A stretch of 64,000 nt of DNA, taken from Corythucha ciliata. Its lineage: Eukaryota > Arthropoda > Insecta > Hemiptera > Tingidae. Each line of letters starts with the position of its first letter. The stretch's first letter is position 1. The notes under the pieces are model-generated. The model saw only the letters and a list, made by a program, of their open reading frames with translations. It searched no databases and was not told where the DNA came from. The stretch lies in NCBI GenBank assembly GCA_038030265.1, contig CM075943.1:43772001-43836000 (forward strand), read 5' to 3'. The position numbers and the translations under genes were made by a program. Positions 37,013-48,200 of this stretch are shown here, piece after piece.

Positions 37013-37335
37013 CAGTGCCGGTTTTAATTTGAGGGGGGGGGGGGTGAGCTTTAAGGAGCGCTAGCAAAATAAGGGGTGGGGGAGGCGGACGAGAAAAAAT
37101 GACCTAAGAATCGCATTTGATTTATGAATATTTCAAAACTATAAAATTCGAAATAAATTGTTTTAAAAGGAACGTTGGAATTATCTACAGAGATCTATAC
37201 AGAGGCCGCACAGAGAACTATACAGACAGCTGTGGTTATAGCTATTAAGTAAATCGATGGAAATATGTGACTGGCTATTTATTTAATTTTTTAAATTATT
37301 CAACTTCGACTCCCGTTCAAAGGTTCGTACGTTTT
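37013..37335 (+). mobile_element. Dispersed repeat, copy 2, with CAGTGCCGG end
   Basis: It begins CAGTGCCGGTTTTAATTTG followed by a G12 tract. It then matches the reverse complement of 18445-18785 for about 320 bp (AATAAGGGG, GCGGACGAG, CGCATTTGAT, GGAACGTTGGAATT, TCGATGGAAATATG). Its inner end abuts the family-B array at 37335, exactly as in the 18-kb copy. This supports a transposon whose interior contains the minisatellite. No far end was identified. Confidence 0.65.
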
Positions 37336-38880
37336 AGCCCCGAAGTTGCCTACAGATGCCTCACGGATTGGTGGGGTTTTCAAATATAGTATTAGCCGAA
37401 AATTTGATGTTTCCGATTTTAGCCGCGAATTACAGCATCTTTTACACTTTATCCAATAACTTGTGATTTTCCTCAATTTTAGCCGCGAATTGTCACTTTC
37501 TATTAAATATAGAGGCGAAGTAGCGTTTTTACCCCATCTTAGCGATTTTTCTTAATTTTTGACCCGAATTGGAGTTTCCCTCAATTTGTGCTACAAATTA
37601 GCGATTTTTTACCTTTTCAGCAACGAATTATCAATTTTTTTCACTTTGAACAGCGTTTTTCTTAATTTTAGCCGTGCTAATTATTGATTTTTCTCGCTAT
37701 TGGTTGCAAATTAGCCGTGTATGAACTATTTTTTCCCAGCATTTTCAATTTTTGTTTACATTTAGCAAGGAATTAGTGATTTTTCTCAATTTTAGCCGCG
37801 AATTAATGAGCGATACTTTTCAGTTTTGGCTCACTTGATTCAAGGATAATACCAAGTGAATTAGTGATTTTGCTCTATTTTGGCAGTTATTTAATTAGCT
37901 CTTTTCTCAATTTTGCAGGGGAATAGAGTTCGTCCCAACTTTAGCTGATAGTTGACCAATCTTACAAATTTGTCGTGAATTAGCATTTTTGCAAATTTAG
38001 CGGTGAATTATCGGCTTTTCTCTTTTGTGTCCGCCATTGGGCGAATTTTGGCAATTTCGGTTGCGAACTTGCCATTTTTGTCAGCTTTAGCCCCAAGGCA
38101 ATTTTATTTTTGTTTGTTCTTTTTTTTTCAATTTTATAGCCACGATTTTTTTCTCACTTTTATAGCCTTGAATTCACGTTTTTTCTTAAATTTTTAGCCT
38201 TTTTGTTGTTGCCTTTTTGCACTTGCAAAAATCACGTGTAAATTTTACCAAACAACGGGAAATTTGCGTTTTTGTCTTTGTTTTTACCATGAAGTGGCAA
38301 ATCTATACACCGTGAATGAGTGATTTTTTTCTCAATTTTGGTCTGGAAGTTTCATCGAGATACCTTTTCCACATGTTTAGCCCCGAATATTAACGGCTTT
38401 TCCAAGTTTTTTGCTGCGTAATTGCTCCAAAAACATAGCATGTTGGTGCGCCTTTTCATCTTTATCCACTTAAGACCTAAAAAAACGTAGGAAGCAGCGT
38501 GTTTTCTCTATTTTAGCCGCGAACTTCCGCGAATCCTCACTTTTCCATATTTAGGTTGATTCCCGCTGTGGTGGGACCCCACTTCATGTACAGAAGTGAG
38601 AAAAAGCGCTAAATGACGGCTAAAATTAAGAAAAATACTTAGCTACTTCGCAGCTAAATTTTCTTGAAGTTTCTGCGGATAAATTGTTGAAAAAGCTCTA
38701 ATTAGAGGCTGGAAGTATGGAAACGACAATTTCCAGCTTCTAAAGGCAAGTTCGTGGCTCAAACTATATACGAAAAAAAGCTAATCCATAGGTAAAAGCG
38801 AAACTAAGTAGCAGCTGAAGTAAAGAAAAATAGGTTTTGGTACCCAACAAAAGTAGGCAAAGGTAAAACTTGTGAATTTT
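37335..38880. repeat. Family-B minisatellite with an orientation switch
   Basis: Units run in the plus sense (CTCAATTTTAGCCGCGAATT, e.g. 37470-37495 and 37775-37805) up to about 38560. From about 38590 to 38880 they run in the minus sense (GAGAAAAAGCGCTAA, CGGCTAAAATTAAG). The switch occurs around the TACAGAAGTGAG word at 38578-38600. The array is not coding; the open frame at 38003-38197 is a run of repeat units. Confidence 0.8.
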
Positions 38881-38995
38881 CCACACTGCATCTCCCTAGT
38901 TTTGATCACGGTCTCTTCCTCCAATATTCACAGGTTGTGACACGATATCTGCAGCGTTCAGAAAGAGCAAACTTGTCTTGAAAAGTTACATCGAG

Positions 38996-39104
38996 GGTGC
39001 AGTTCAGCCTCTGTTTCGACCTCAGACCTTCAGAGCTACTCGGTCAGGACCGAGTAGCTCAGGTAGCTGAAGATCTGAGGTCCAAACGGAGACTGTACTG
39101 CACC
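38996..39104. mobile_element. 109-bp foldback element, GGTGCAGT family
   Basis: A compact palindrome: the left half, starting GGTGCAGTTCAGCCTC, pairs with the right half, ending GAGACTGTACTGCACC. The centre is CTACTCGGTC / GACCGAGTAG. Its arms resemble the perfect inverted repeat at 10049-10745 (GGTGCGGTCCAG, ACCTCATCAGACCTTC, CTACCTCAGCTATACTCGG). Non-coding. Confidence 0.75.
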
Positions 39105-39337
39105 GAAAGTATAAGTACGGATTTTCTTTAGGATAGAGCTTGAGGATATATCCCCTTTAGGCGCACAAGGGTTGCGTTTTCTGACCTGTCGAAAGTTTTT
39201 GACATGATTTAGCAATTTCCTATTTAATTCTTGAGGGCAAAGGTCGTTCAGAGTAAGGACCGCGGAGTTGAGTTATCGAGGAAAACGCTGTCAAGTATGT
39301 ATACGTGGCGTTGCAAGTAACGTACAATGTTTCGTTA

Positions 39338-39788
39338 AGCTTTGGTTTCCTAGAAAAGCGGTGCCGTAATATAGCGGTAGAAAAAATCTCCTTTTAAATC
39401 ACACCAGTAGTTGCCTAGAGAGCGGTCAACAGACAGCGGCACCGCTTCGAATGAGACGACCGTTCATGACGGTGATGAACAACTGTTCATCAACAATTTT
39501 TGACGGTGACGGTGAACGTTTTTTGTTTAAAATGAGTGTGAAAACTACCTGGACGCTGGATGGTGACGAAATTGTAATTAATACTGTCCGAAAACGACTC
39601 TATATTCTGTTGTTAAAAGAAAATACTATCAAATAGTTGGAGTTACGAGGAAAAAACGTTCATCACCACCGTCACGATGGAAGCGGTGCCGCTGTCTGTT
39701 TACCGCTCTCTAGGCAACTATAGTTTGATTTAAAAGGGGAATTTTCTACCGTAATATTACGGCACCACTTTTCTAGAAAACCAAAGCT
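39338..39788. mobile_element. TTA-flanked MITE with ~120-bp inverted repeats
   Basis: It begins AGCTTTGGTTTCCTAGAAAA and ends with the matching reverse complement. The arms extend about 120 bp through GCGGTGCCGTAATAT and GTTGCCTAGAGAGCGGT. It is flanked on both sides by TTA (39335-39337 and 39789-39791). A 3-bp TTA/TAA duplication is typical of PIF/Harbinger-type elements; assignment beyond that is inference. The central 200 bp contains CCGTTCATGACGGTGATGAAC-like repeats and a short open frame without a known domain. Confidence 0.75.
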
Positions 39789-39904
39789 TTAGTCAATATA
39801 ATTATGTATATAACAACGTACTACTGCTAGAGAACAGTGAAGGCTCTAAACCTGTGGTCCGCAACCTTTTCCAAGCCATGAAACCCTTTTGCGTTGTAGT
39901 CTTA

Positions 39905-40066
39905 AGCTTGGGTTTCCTAGGAAAGCGGTGCCGTTTTATTGCGGTAGAAAACATCCCCTTTTAATTCACGCCAGTAGTTGCCTGGGGAACGGTCAACTGG
40001 CATGATTTAAAAGGGGATGTTTTCTACCGTAATATTACGGCACCGATTCCCTAGGAAACCCAAGCT
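39905..40066. mobile_element. Short TTA-flanked foldback MITE
   Basis: A 162-bp near-complete foldback starts AGCTTGGGTTTCCTAGGAAA and ends with its reverse complement. It is flanked by TTA at 39902-39904 and 40067-40069. Its arms match those of the element at 39338-39788 (GCGGTGCCG, GCGGTAGAAAA, CCCCTTTTAA, AGTAGTTGCCT). The pair are a long and an internally deleted copy of one family. It is inserted into the left arm of the hAT-like element, so it is the younger of the two. Confidence 0.8.
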
Positions 40067-40229
40067 TTACTCTGCGGCACCCCAGACACGCCGAAACGGT
40101 CTCAATGAGGCGCAGCAGAACTCTTCAAAAGGCCCGACTCATCTATTGTGGATGGAGGGGGTGCATCGCACCACATTGCATTATCATCTGCCCGCCAGTT
40201 AGTGGTACAGCGAGAGGTGATATGTATAT

Positions 40230-42480
40230 AAAACGCCAATTCGAGGCCTAAATTTAGAAAAACATTTTATAAAAGGCTAAAGTTGAAAAACATCACTAAT
40301 TCACGGATAAAACACCCGCTCCTGAAGGTAACTTTGTGATTAAAATAGAGAAAAAGTGATAATTAATGGCAAAGATTGAAGAAAAAAAATAGCTAATTCT
40401 CAGGTAAAATTGAGACTAATCACAATTTGCCTCTCAAATTGCGAGACAGTCTTAGTCGACGGCTAAAATAGAGAAAAAGACGCTACAATTCATATCTATA
40501 ATTGATAAAAATCACTAATTCGCGGATAAATTGAGAAAAAGCTTTAATCCGCGGAAAAAGTGTTGAAGAAAGCTTATACATGAATATAATTGAAAAAATC
40601 ACATAAACACGGCTAATGAGAAAAACGACTATTTACGGCTAAAATTGTAGAAACACCAATTCGCTACTCTTGAAGGTTACTTTGTGGCTAAAATCTAGAA
40701 AAAGCGATAATTCATGGAACAAATTGAATTAAATAGCTATTTCTCGCGTAAAAATGAGAAACACGTCGATTCGCGGCTTGGGAAATCGTTAATTAGAGGC
40801 TAAAACTGATGGACTGTGCAAATCGGTGGGTTTAGAACAGAGAAAATCGCAAATTCATGGTTTAAATCGAGAAAAATCGCTTAATTCGAGGATGAATTGA
40901 GAAAAAGCGCTGATTCAGAACCAAGTACCAAAAAACGCAAATATACGGCTAAAATTAAAAAAAAAAATCACTAATTCACGGCTAAAATGAAAAGAAACGC
41001 GGTAACTTTGTGGCTAAAATGGAGACAAGTCGGTAATCCATGGCACAAATTGACAAATATTGCTAAATCATGAGTAAAATTGGGAAAAATCTCTAATTCA
41101 CTGTTAGAATTTGGAAAAACCGTCAAGTCACCGCCAAAATTGAGAGAAAGTACTAATCGGGGGCTAAAATAGAGAAAAACGCTGAATCATAGCTAAGATG
41201 GAGACGCGTCCAATATTAACTTAAAGTGTTAATCGACGTCTGAAACCGAGATTAACGCTAATTCATGGCTAAAATCAAGAAAAATCACTAATTTGCGGAC
41301 AAATGAACAAATAACGCTTATTGCTGATAATGAGAAAAACGCAAATAAACTGCTAAAATTGAGAAGAGGCAATTTCTGCATAAAATGTAGATTACACCAA
41401 TTGATATGGCTTCCGAAGTCAACTTTGCCGCACCTACCTATTTCGCCTACTACTACTAATTCCTACTTATTCGCGGCTAAAAATGAGAAAAGCGCGCGCG
41501 CAAAAAAAGCACGAACTCTCGGCTATATAAAGTTGAGAAAAGGCAGCGACGAATCGCTCAGCAGGCTCAGCCATAATATTGGGGGAAAAAAACGCCTATT
41601 CGTGGTAACTCAAGGCAAGTTCGCGACTAAAATTGAGAAAAAGCGTTAGGTACTTCGCATGCGATCAATGAGAAAGAATCGCTTAAAAGTGAGGAAAAGC
41701 ACAAATTCACGGCTGTAATTTAGACAAAAATGGTAATTCACTCATACGTTTGAGAAAACCAGGTAATTCACAGGTAAATTTAGAAAAAGCTTAAATTCGC
41801 GGCTGAAGTTGACAAAAAGCACTCGGTCCCAGCTTAAAAAAAAAAACGCTGCGAATTATCGAACAATGCCTAATTATTTCTACTGTTTATGGGTTTATCA
41901 TGTACGTAGTAAAATCCGGCTTGAAATTACATGAAAATCGACACCCCACACCCCTATGATCCCAAATCCTTTGAAAATCCCCATTTTGGACCCGCTTTTG
42001 GCCCATAAAACCCCAGGGAGTTATTTGATCAAACTGATCAGATGTTAGGACCAACTAGACCCCAAATGGAGTCTATGTGCGAAAGAACGAGTTTTTTCGA
42101 GCAATCCTAGGGCAAGATATGGCCCGGACGGCGGACGGACATTTTTTTTTTATTGCAGATTTGGATTCTACGCACTTTGAAACGTAAAACTACAAATTTT
42201 GAGGGGGGGTCAAAAAAATTTTTTTGCGATACGATTACAAAGACTTATTATTGAGAAATAATAAGCCAAAACTCCAATTCGCGAATCGATTTGAGAAAAG
42301 TTGCTGATTCTTCGGGGATAAAATTGAGCAAAAGCCTTTGCGGCTGATGGTAGGATATCATTGTCATTCACGGCTAAAATCGAGAAAAAACACTAATTCA
42401 CGGCTCAATTCGGGAAAACCTGCTGAAACAGAAAAACCTCTAATTTCTGGATAATAGTATATTTCTCAACGAATGAGGAA
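40230..42480 (-). repeat. Family-B minisatellite, reverse orientation, inside the hAT-like element
   Basis: Long run of GAGAAAAACGCTAATTCGCG and GGCTAAAATTGAGAA units of about 28-36 bp. Clear copies lie at 40490-40560, 40790-40860 and 41230-41290. It is interrupted by a 400-bp insertion at 41867-42266 and resumes to about 42480. The 118-codon open frame at 41293-41649 is a chance reading through units. Confidence 0.8.
41867..42266. mobile_element. Insertion in the family-B array
   Basis: About 400 bp without family-B units, bounded by GCCTAATTATTTCT on the left and AGAAATAATAAGCC on the right, which are near reverse complements. It contains GGCGGACGGAC followed by a T tract, and the word TTGATCAAACTGATCAGATG. 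That word recurs inverted at 63034-63060. This suggests a dispersed non-autonomous element; the type is unclear. Confidence 0.5.
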
Positions 42481-42950
42481 AGCGTCACTTTACGCGCGAG
42501 TTGTGTTTGGCGATCGAGGTGAAGCCGAGTTCGCTAATTACTAACAACGAGCGCGTAAAGACGCTCCTCGCGAGTTGCGAACGCTATTTTTCGTTTGACC
42601 GACCAAATGTGAGGCACTTCACCACGACTCACTCCAGACACGTCACTCCTAACAGTGACGGAAAGTACTTTTCGTACTACTTATAACGAAAGAGCTTCTT
42701 TCTGCACCTAGAACACCCCTCGAAAGTGACATTTTTTCGAACTGTTACGATAAGGTTTCATATTGTAATTGTGTTACGATATGAAAACTTTGCGTCCTCA
42801 CTTTAGCCGTCTATGAAGACTGTAGGTGGACCGGCTGACGGGCTCCTTCACTGTCTTATAGGTCAGCTTACAGTGAAGCCGAGATATAAGATCAAGTGTT
42901 AATTTAGTCGGAGTTTGGAATTAAATTAATACATCTTTTAAATAGTACGA

Positions 42951-43087
42951 AAAATAGCGTTCACAATTCGTAGGAAAGTAAAATATCGTTGCTCGTGTAA
43001 TTGCCTTCGCTCGGCTGCGCCTCGCTCGTCAAACAACACTCGCACGATATTTTCCACTTTCCGTTCTCGTTATGAAATATACTATTT
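42951..43087. mobile_element. CpG-rich foldback element, copy 1
   Basis: The arms AAATAGCGTTCACAATTCG and, on the right in reverse complement, AAATAGTATATTTCATAACG pair imperfectly. They continue GAAAGT...AAAATATCGT. The loop is the CpG-rich CTCGGCTGCGCCTCGCTCG. A second copy lies at 43335-43474, and a worn fragment (GCGCGAGTTGTGTTTGGC) lies near 42492. Confidence 0.7.
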
Positions 43088-43334
43088 CGCGTGTCCAGCG
43101 TGTAAAGTTCGAGTTTACAGGCAAAAAACAACTGCAGGAAGTCGAGAGATACACACCATTGATGTAAAAACTTTACCTCACTGAACAGGGGAAGACGGGG
43201 TGGGCGTAACTAGGCAACCTGGCGTGACTAGGTTTCCTTATGTAGTTGACCGAACGTTATGAATTGCACACGAATGAAAATTGACTCTCTGTTTTTACTA
43301 GGCTTATGTCAAAAGCTGGATAGTTAGCCACGCG

Positions 43335-43474
43335 AAAAATAGTGTACACAACTCGTGAGGGAGTAAAATTGCCTCGCTCGTTTTTTTCAGCTCACTCGGC
43401 TGCGCCTCGTCGTGAGCCAAACAAAACTCGCGTGCAAAATTCTACTTCCCTCACTCGTTGTGTAATATACTATT
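43335..43474. mobile_element. CpG-rich foldback element, copy 2
   Basis: The left arm AATAGTGTACACAACTCGTG pairs with the right arm CACTCGTTGTGTAATATACT. The loop contains CTCACTCGGCTGCGCCTCG. The layout is the same as at 42951-43087, in direct orientation about 385 bp away. Non-coding. Confidence 0.7.
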
Positions 43475-43646
43475 ACATCACTCCTAGCAGTGACGTAAAC
43501 CTACTTTCGTTCACTCCTTGACGTAAAGTAAGCAAATAACACACTGACATTAAAGTGTTTCTTTCGTGGTGAGGTTGCCATGGTGAAAATAGCCACTTCT
43601 CCGTGGGTCGCTAATTACGTGGGACCGTGGGTCAAGCGAAAAATTA

Positions 43647-43779
43647 ATAGCGATTTCCATTCAACTTACTACAGAAGTGTAGTGCAGCGTCCTCTCCATT
43701 AACGCATGTTTCAATTCAGAGAGGACAGGTGGGTTAACTTACACCACACTAGTGTATTGCATTGAATGGAAAACGCCAT
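43647..43779. mobile_element. Foldback element, GCGTTTTCCAT family, copy 3
   Basis: The left end ATAGCGATTTCCATTCAA is mirrored by the right end TTGAATGGAAAACGCCAT. The interior has CAATTCAGAGAGGACAGG, matching the centre of copies 1 and 2. Non-coding. Confidence 0.75.
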
Positions 43780-43794
43780 AAGATAAAGCTCTCA

Positions 43795-43950
43795 CTCGCA
43801 TGATAAAATGGAGAAAGACGCTAATTTACGGATCAAGTAGAGAAAATCCACGAATTAGCTGCAAATGGGTAAAGGGATAATTCTCGTCTAAAATTGAGAA
43901 ATAAATGAAATAATTCGCTGCAGAAAACAATGAAAACATCTCTAAACTAC
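43795..43950 (-). repeat. Family-B minisatellite, reverse orientation, short remnant
   Basis: A few GAGAAAGACGCTAATTTACG and CTAAAATTGAGAAAT units lie near the right end of the hAT-like element. Confidence 0.6.
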
Positions 43951-44948
43951 TCTGCCACCACCACGTATACTGATCTTCTCTCTCTGAAGGCTGATAGTTT
44001 GTCTGTGAGTGAAAAAATAATATCAGAGGGAACTAGCTGTCCTCAATGACTGCGTTGAAGTGTTGGATAGTGTCAGCCAATTAAGTAAGCTAATATTTGT
44101 CCTCCATTCGTCTTTATTCAAGTGTGCACAATAGTCTTCAAGACTTTCAACAGGTTCTAGGTTGCAATAAGTTCTGTATTTAATTGATTGTTACATTTTC
44201 TTATTAGAATTTTTGTTCATAATCAAGCTTCAGATGACCTCATACAAATAGTGATTCCGATCTCAAAATCTCGCGGCACCCCGGTTGCGGTTGACCCACT
44301 GCTCTAAACTTTAAAATGTTGACATTAGATTTCTTTATACCTATAGGTATTAGAATTGCGATAGATTTAATACCGCCATTTTCCCTTTATTGTTGTGGAG
44401 GGACAGTAGCTTTCTAAGGCTAAAGATCAATACAGACTACTTGGACATGACGTGGGAACACGCAGTCCCACACGGTGTGATATAAAAATTCTGTATATAG
44501 GCGTTGTAGGGATGATGCGTGTCAGAGCAATGTGAGTGTAAACAAACAAAAGCCTGTGCCGGAATAATTACGGCGGAATTGATGTTATAGTTCACGTGAG
44601 GAACTGCTTGTTTCCAAACCATGTCCGAGTAGTCTGTATTGAATTTAAGGGCTTGGCCACTCATGCTTGGCGCATGTTTTTGCCTTCAACATTGACGTGT
44701 TATAACATTTAGACAGACACATCCATTGTGTGTCAGCTGAGGGTATACAAATCAGGGACGGGCACCTTTTGTTTTTCATCAATTTTTTTTCGAACATAAT
44801 TGGTGGATTCTTGGATGACAGAATATGATTTGATAGATCGCAGGGGCGGGATTTCCATAACAACGTTTCCATTTTAAAACCCGTCGCCGATAAGAATGGG
44901 AATGTCAAATTTCAGCAGTTCACCCTAACACTTCCAAAATCAGCCCAC

Positions 44949-45219
44949 AATAGCGTTTTCTATATATTCAATGCAATACACTCGTGGGGTGTTTAGACCC
45001 CGTCCTATACGCGAGAGGGAATCGCAAAAAGCGCTCGTAGTGTTCTATCTGTCCGTTTTCTATGCAATCACGCACCCGCACTAGAAACACAAAACCCGCT
45101 CTAAACGCTAAAACCACGTGGGTCGCTCGCCCCTCGTAAAGGACACGGGGTAAGGTTTTCCCACGGGACCGAGGACAGGACACTATACTTGCGGGATGTT
45201 TTGAATGGAAAACGCTATT
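44949..45219. mobile_element. Foldback-type element, AATAGCGTTTTC ends, copy 4 (long)
   Basis: The left end AATAGCGTTTTCTATATATT and the right end TTGAATGGAAAACGCTATT are inverted relatives of the 43647-43779 ends. The 270-bp interior is GC- and CpG-rich (ACGCACCCGCAC, CGTGGGTCGCTCGCCCC) and shares CAATGCAATACACT-type words with copy 3. The minus-strand open frame at 44968-45183 lies wholly inside it and is not taken as a gene. Confidence 0.65.
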
Positions 45220-48200
45220 TATTTAACAATGATCATTCACATTTTTAGAAAAAGGGGGAAGAGGGTAAAAATAAGGGGGTTGCATTTTTTTTTAAACGTC
45301 TTTCGCTTTATGTACAGGTACACTGGTACAATGTACATTGTACGATGCACAATCGGACGGATTGGTGGAATCAGATGAATGATAAAAAGAGAGTATAGGA
45401 CACCTGTTTCTTATGGATCTTACAAAGGAAAAGTATTCCAATAATTTTCTTGGTCATTTTCTCCGCCAATTCTCCGCAAAAAAAAAAATAAAAAAAATAA
45501 ACACTCTGGCGCGCGTATATGTTCTGACACAGACTAAAAGTAAAAACTCGTTTGAATCCTGCTCTTGTTTCGCGAGTTGATTTACTTGAAATTCTACCTT
45601 CGGAAAGGTCAAATAACTCATAAGGCCGTATAAATGTGATTGCATTCCTTTCAATTATAATAAGATTTAACACTGTAGTCATCAAGTTATACAAAGAGCG
45701 CAGTACTATCAGATAGATATTGTTCAAATTCGACGCGCCCTTTTGACCTATTCCTAGCTGAAGGACCAAAAAGAACTGCTGTGAAAATATATACCAGCGA
45801 CGATCCTCTATGTACTTTCGGACGTTTCTTTTTCAAAGCATTCATTGTTCGCAAGAGAAATCCAAAGATTGTGGTTATCGAGTGTAATTTAGAGCTGAAT
45901 TCGCACATTCGGTCCCTCTCCACACGCTATATAGAGCTTGATTGAAACAGAGCGTCCATCAATGGGTGCACGACACAGGTCTTTTCTGTTTGTTGTTTTT
46001 GTTCTTTCCTCGGCCCCTCATAACTCCTCCATTCTGTCTCGCTCTTTCTCTTTTCTTCCCATCGAGTGATATTTATTACCACCTCTGATTTAGCTACTGG
46101 TCATCACACTGGGGCCTCGAGCGGACTCTTTTTTAATTGAACACCGTGGGAGAAGTTGAACCACAAACGAGCATGTATGATATAGGGGCGCCATGGGAAT
46201 ATAGAAGGGACCTCAATCGAAGAGATTTATTGCCTTTTGAAATACATTTATTCTCTTCTTCTTTTTTTCTTTTCGCGGACTTAAGTTTTATTTATATACG
46301 TTTTATCGCGCGCCCTTTTAATCAGGAACCGGAATGCAAATCAATTTAGTGCAGTCAATCCGCGGATTGTACAAATTCTGGTGGCGACTTTTTCAAATTA
46401 TAAATGGTATGAAATTAATTTAGACTCTTCATCTTTGAAAACGTCTGACATTGCCCAGTTCATTGAGATTCAGATCTAAATGAGCCAGAGGCTCTTGGAG
46501 AACGACCGCGAAAAAGTCAACTGCTCGCGTGTTTTCTTTCCCAGGAGAATGAAAGGGCTCCGGCGTTCCATTCATTATGTGGTCTCGGCTAAAAGCCTGG
46601 GGAGGGCTGTGCAGAGAATGTGGAAGGCAACCATATCGCTTTAAAGTCAAACTTGATGTCTTGTAATTATTATCATCGTTAATATCCAAGTCTTTTTAAA
46701 TGTCACTGTTCTTTTTTTTTCTCTTTCATTGATGGCCTCTTGTAACTCATTTGAAAAAAAAGTATTTGATTGACAAGCAGCTTGAGGTATAGTAGAGGGA
46801 GAATATATCCAGCGAATTCTTGGACTATTCTTCTAGAAAGCACCCGTTATTACTGCTGTTAATAACGGTCTTTAAACAGAGCGCTTTTGTTTTAATAGCC
46901 CTGAAAATTTATTGTTGGTTATATAGAGGAAGTCAATACTATAGGTTAAACGATTTTCTCGTTTTCAATTTACTCGACGAGGAACAATACCCACCAACTC
47001 GGATCATTTTATTTTAATTTATTTTCAACCCTAGAGTTCAGTCCTTACAAAAGTTCCCAAGCAAACTGATCCTTGAAAATGCACCAAAAATCTGATTCAA
47101 GACTTGAGCAATGAATGACGACTGGTAGTTCATATTTTATTTCACTGTGACTCAGCTGCCTATGAAAAAATACCTTTTTAAGATCCTTTGAAAGCCTGTG
47201 TTTCAAATGAATGTAACACGAAAAATCAAGAAATAAAACACTGTTCGGTCTATTCATAGGCATAGGCAGATACGTATAGCTGCTGGGTTACGCTGGACAC
47301 AGCCCACAGCATACCGTCAACTCTTCCTACCCAGTAATCCTATATTATTAACTCTCATAGCACGCATTATTATGCACGGAGCATATATCGAGAGAGAGCG
47401 GCTATTATTTTTGTTGCTACCGGTCCTCCCTACGGACAGGCTACCCTCGTAATAATATATTCTGCCCACGCGGCTATTATTTTAATTTTGTTTGATGCGA
47501 TTTCAAATTTCCCGATGATTCCCCTCTTCTATGGCTTCACTTTTTAATACTGAGTCGTATACTGCTATTTTTTAATAAAGCCCAGCCATGCTCTCCTCTC
47601 TGTTTTTATTCGAGAGCTATGTGTGTGTTTTATAAGGATGCTTAGGTCTTTGAACCTTTGGTGGTATAATTTCCATTGAATCTCACGTACAAGTTGAGAT
47701 AGATCAAAATGAATACAGAAATTGAAGTAGAACATATTTTAATTCAATATAAAAATTAAAAGATGCACTTCGTAACTTCATAAATATCTGTCTAGCAGAT
47801 TATTTGTTATCTCTCGCTTGAAGCAAAAGGAATGCAGTGGTTCATCTAATGAACACCAGAAATAAATTAAACCCAAGGATTACAGAAGCACTAACTTCAG
47901 TAATTTCTGGAAACGATTGGAATTTCGATGTAAGATCATTGGACATAAAAATTGGGAATTTATCCAATGATTTTTATTGATTAACAATTCCTCAGGGAAA
48001 CACTTGAGCAATCAACACTCCTCAGTGCGTCATATAGAATACTATTTACAATTTTTTATGTAGCATCGGAGGAGGAGTCTCCCTTCCTACTCTTTTCAAC
48101 ACCTTACGAAAAGGTCTTGAAAGCTCAGAAAAAGAAGAAGTAGAAAAAGCAACAATTCAAAACCCTAAAAATAAAATATTATGTATACAAATAGGTCAGT

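Larger units (their letters stand above)
39852..44301. mobile_element. Large hAT-like composite element, TSD CTCTAAAC
   Basis: The left end CTGTGGTCCGCAACC and the right end GGTTGCGGTTGACCCACTG form an imperfect inverted repeat of the CAGTGGT-CGCAACC type found in many hAT families. The 8-bp flanks are identical: CTCTAAAC at 39844-39851 and at 44302-44309. The 4450-bp interior carries no recognisable transposase. It holds a foldback MITE in the left arm (39905-40066), family-B minisatellite (40230-42480), CpG-rich foldbacks (42951-43474), a GCGTTTTCCAT foldback (43647-43779) and more family-B units (43795-43950). It is therefore a non-autonomous element that has gathered or amplified repeats. 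Confidence 0.75.

Noticed and set aside
41293..41649. 118-codon open frame
   Set aside because: It lies within family-B units and has no domain; chance absence of stops.
45371..45769. 132-codon minus-strand frame
   Set aside because: Phe/Ile-rich over T tracts, no domain, no splice or start support.
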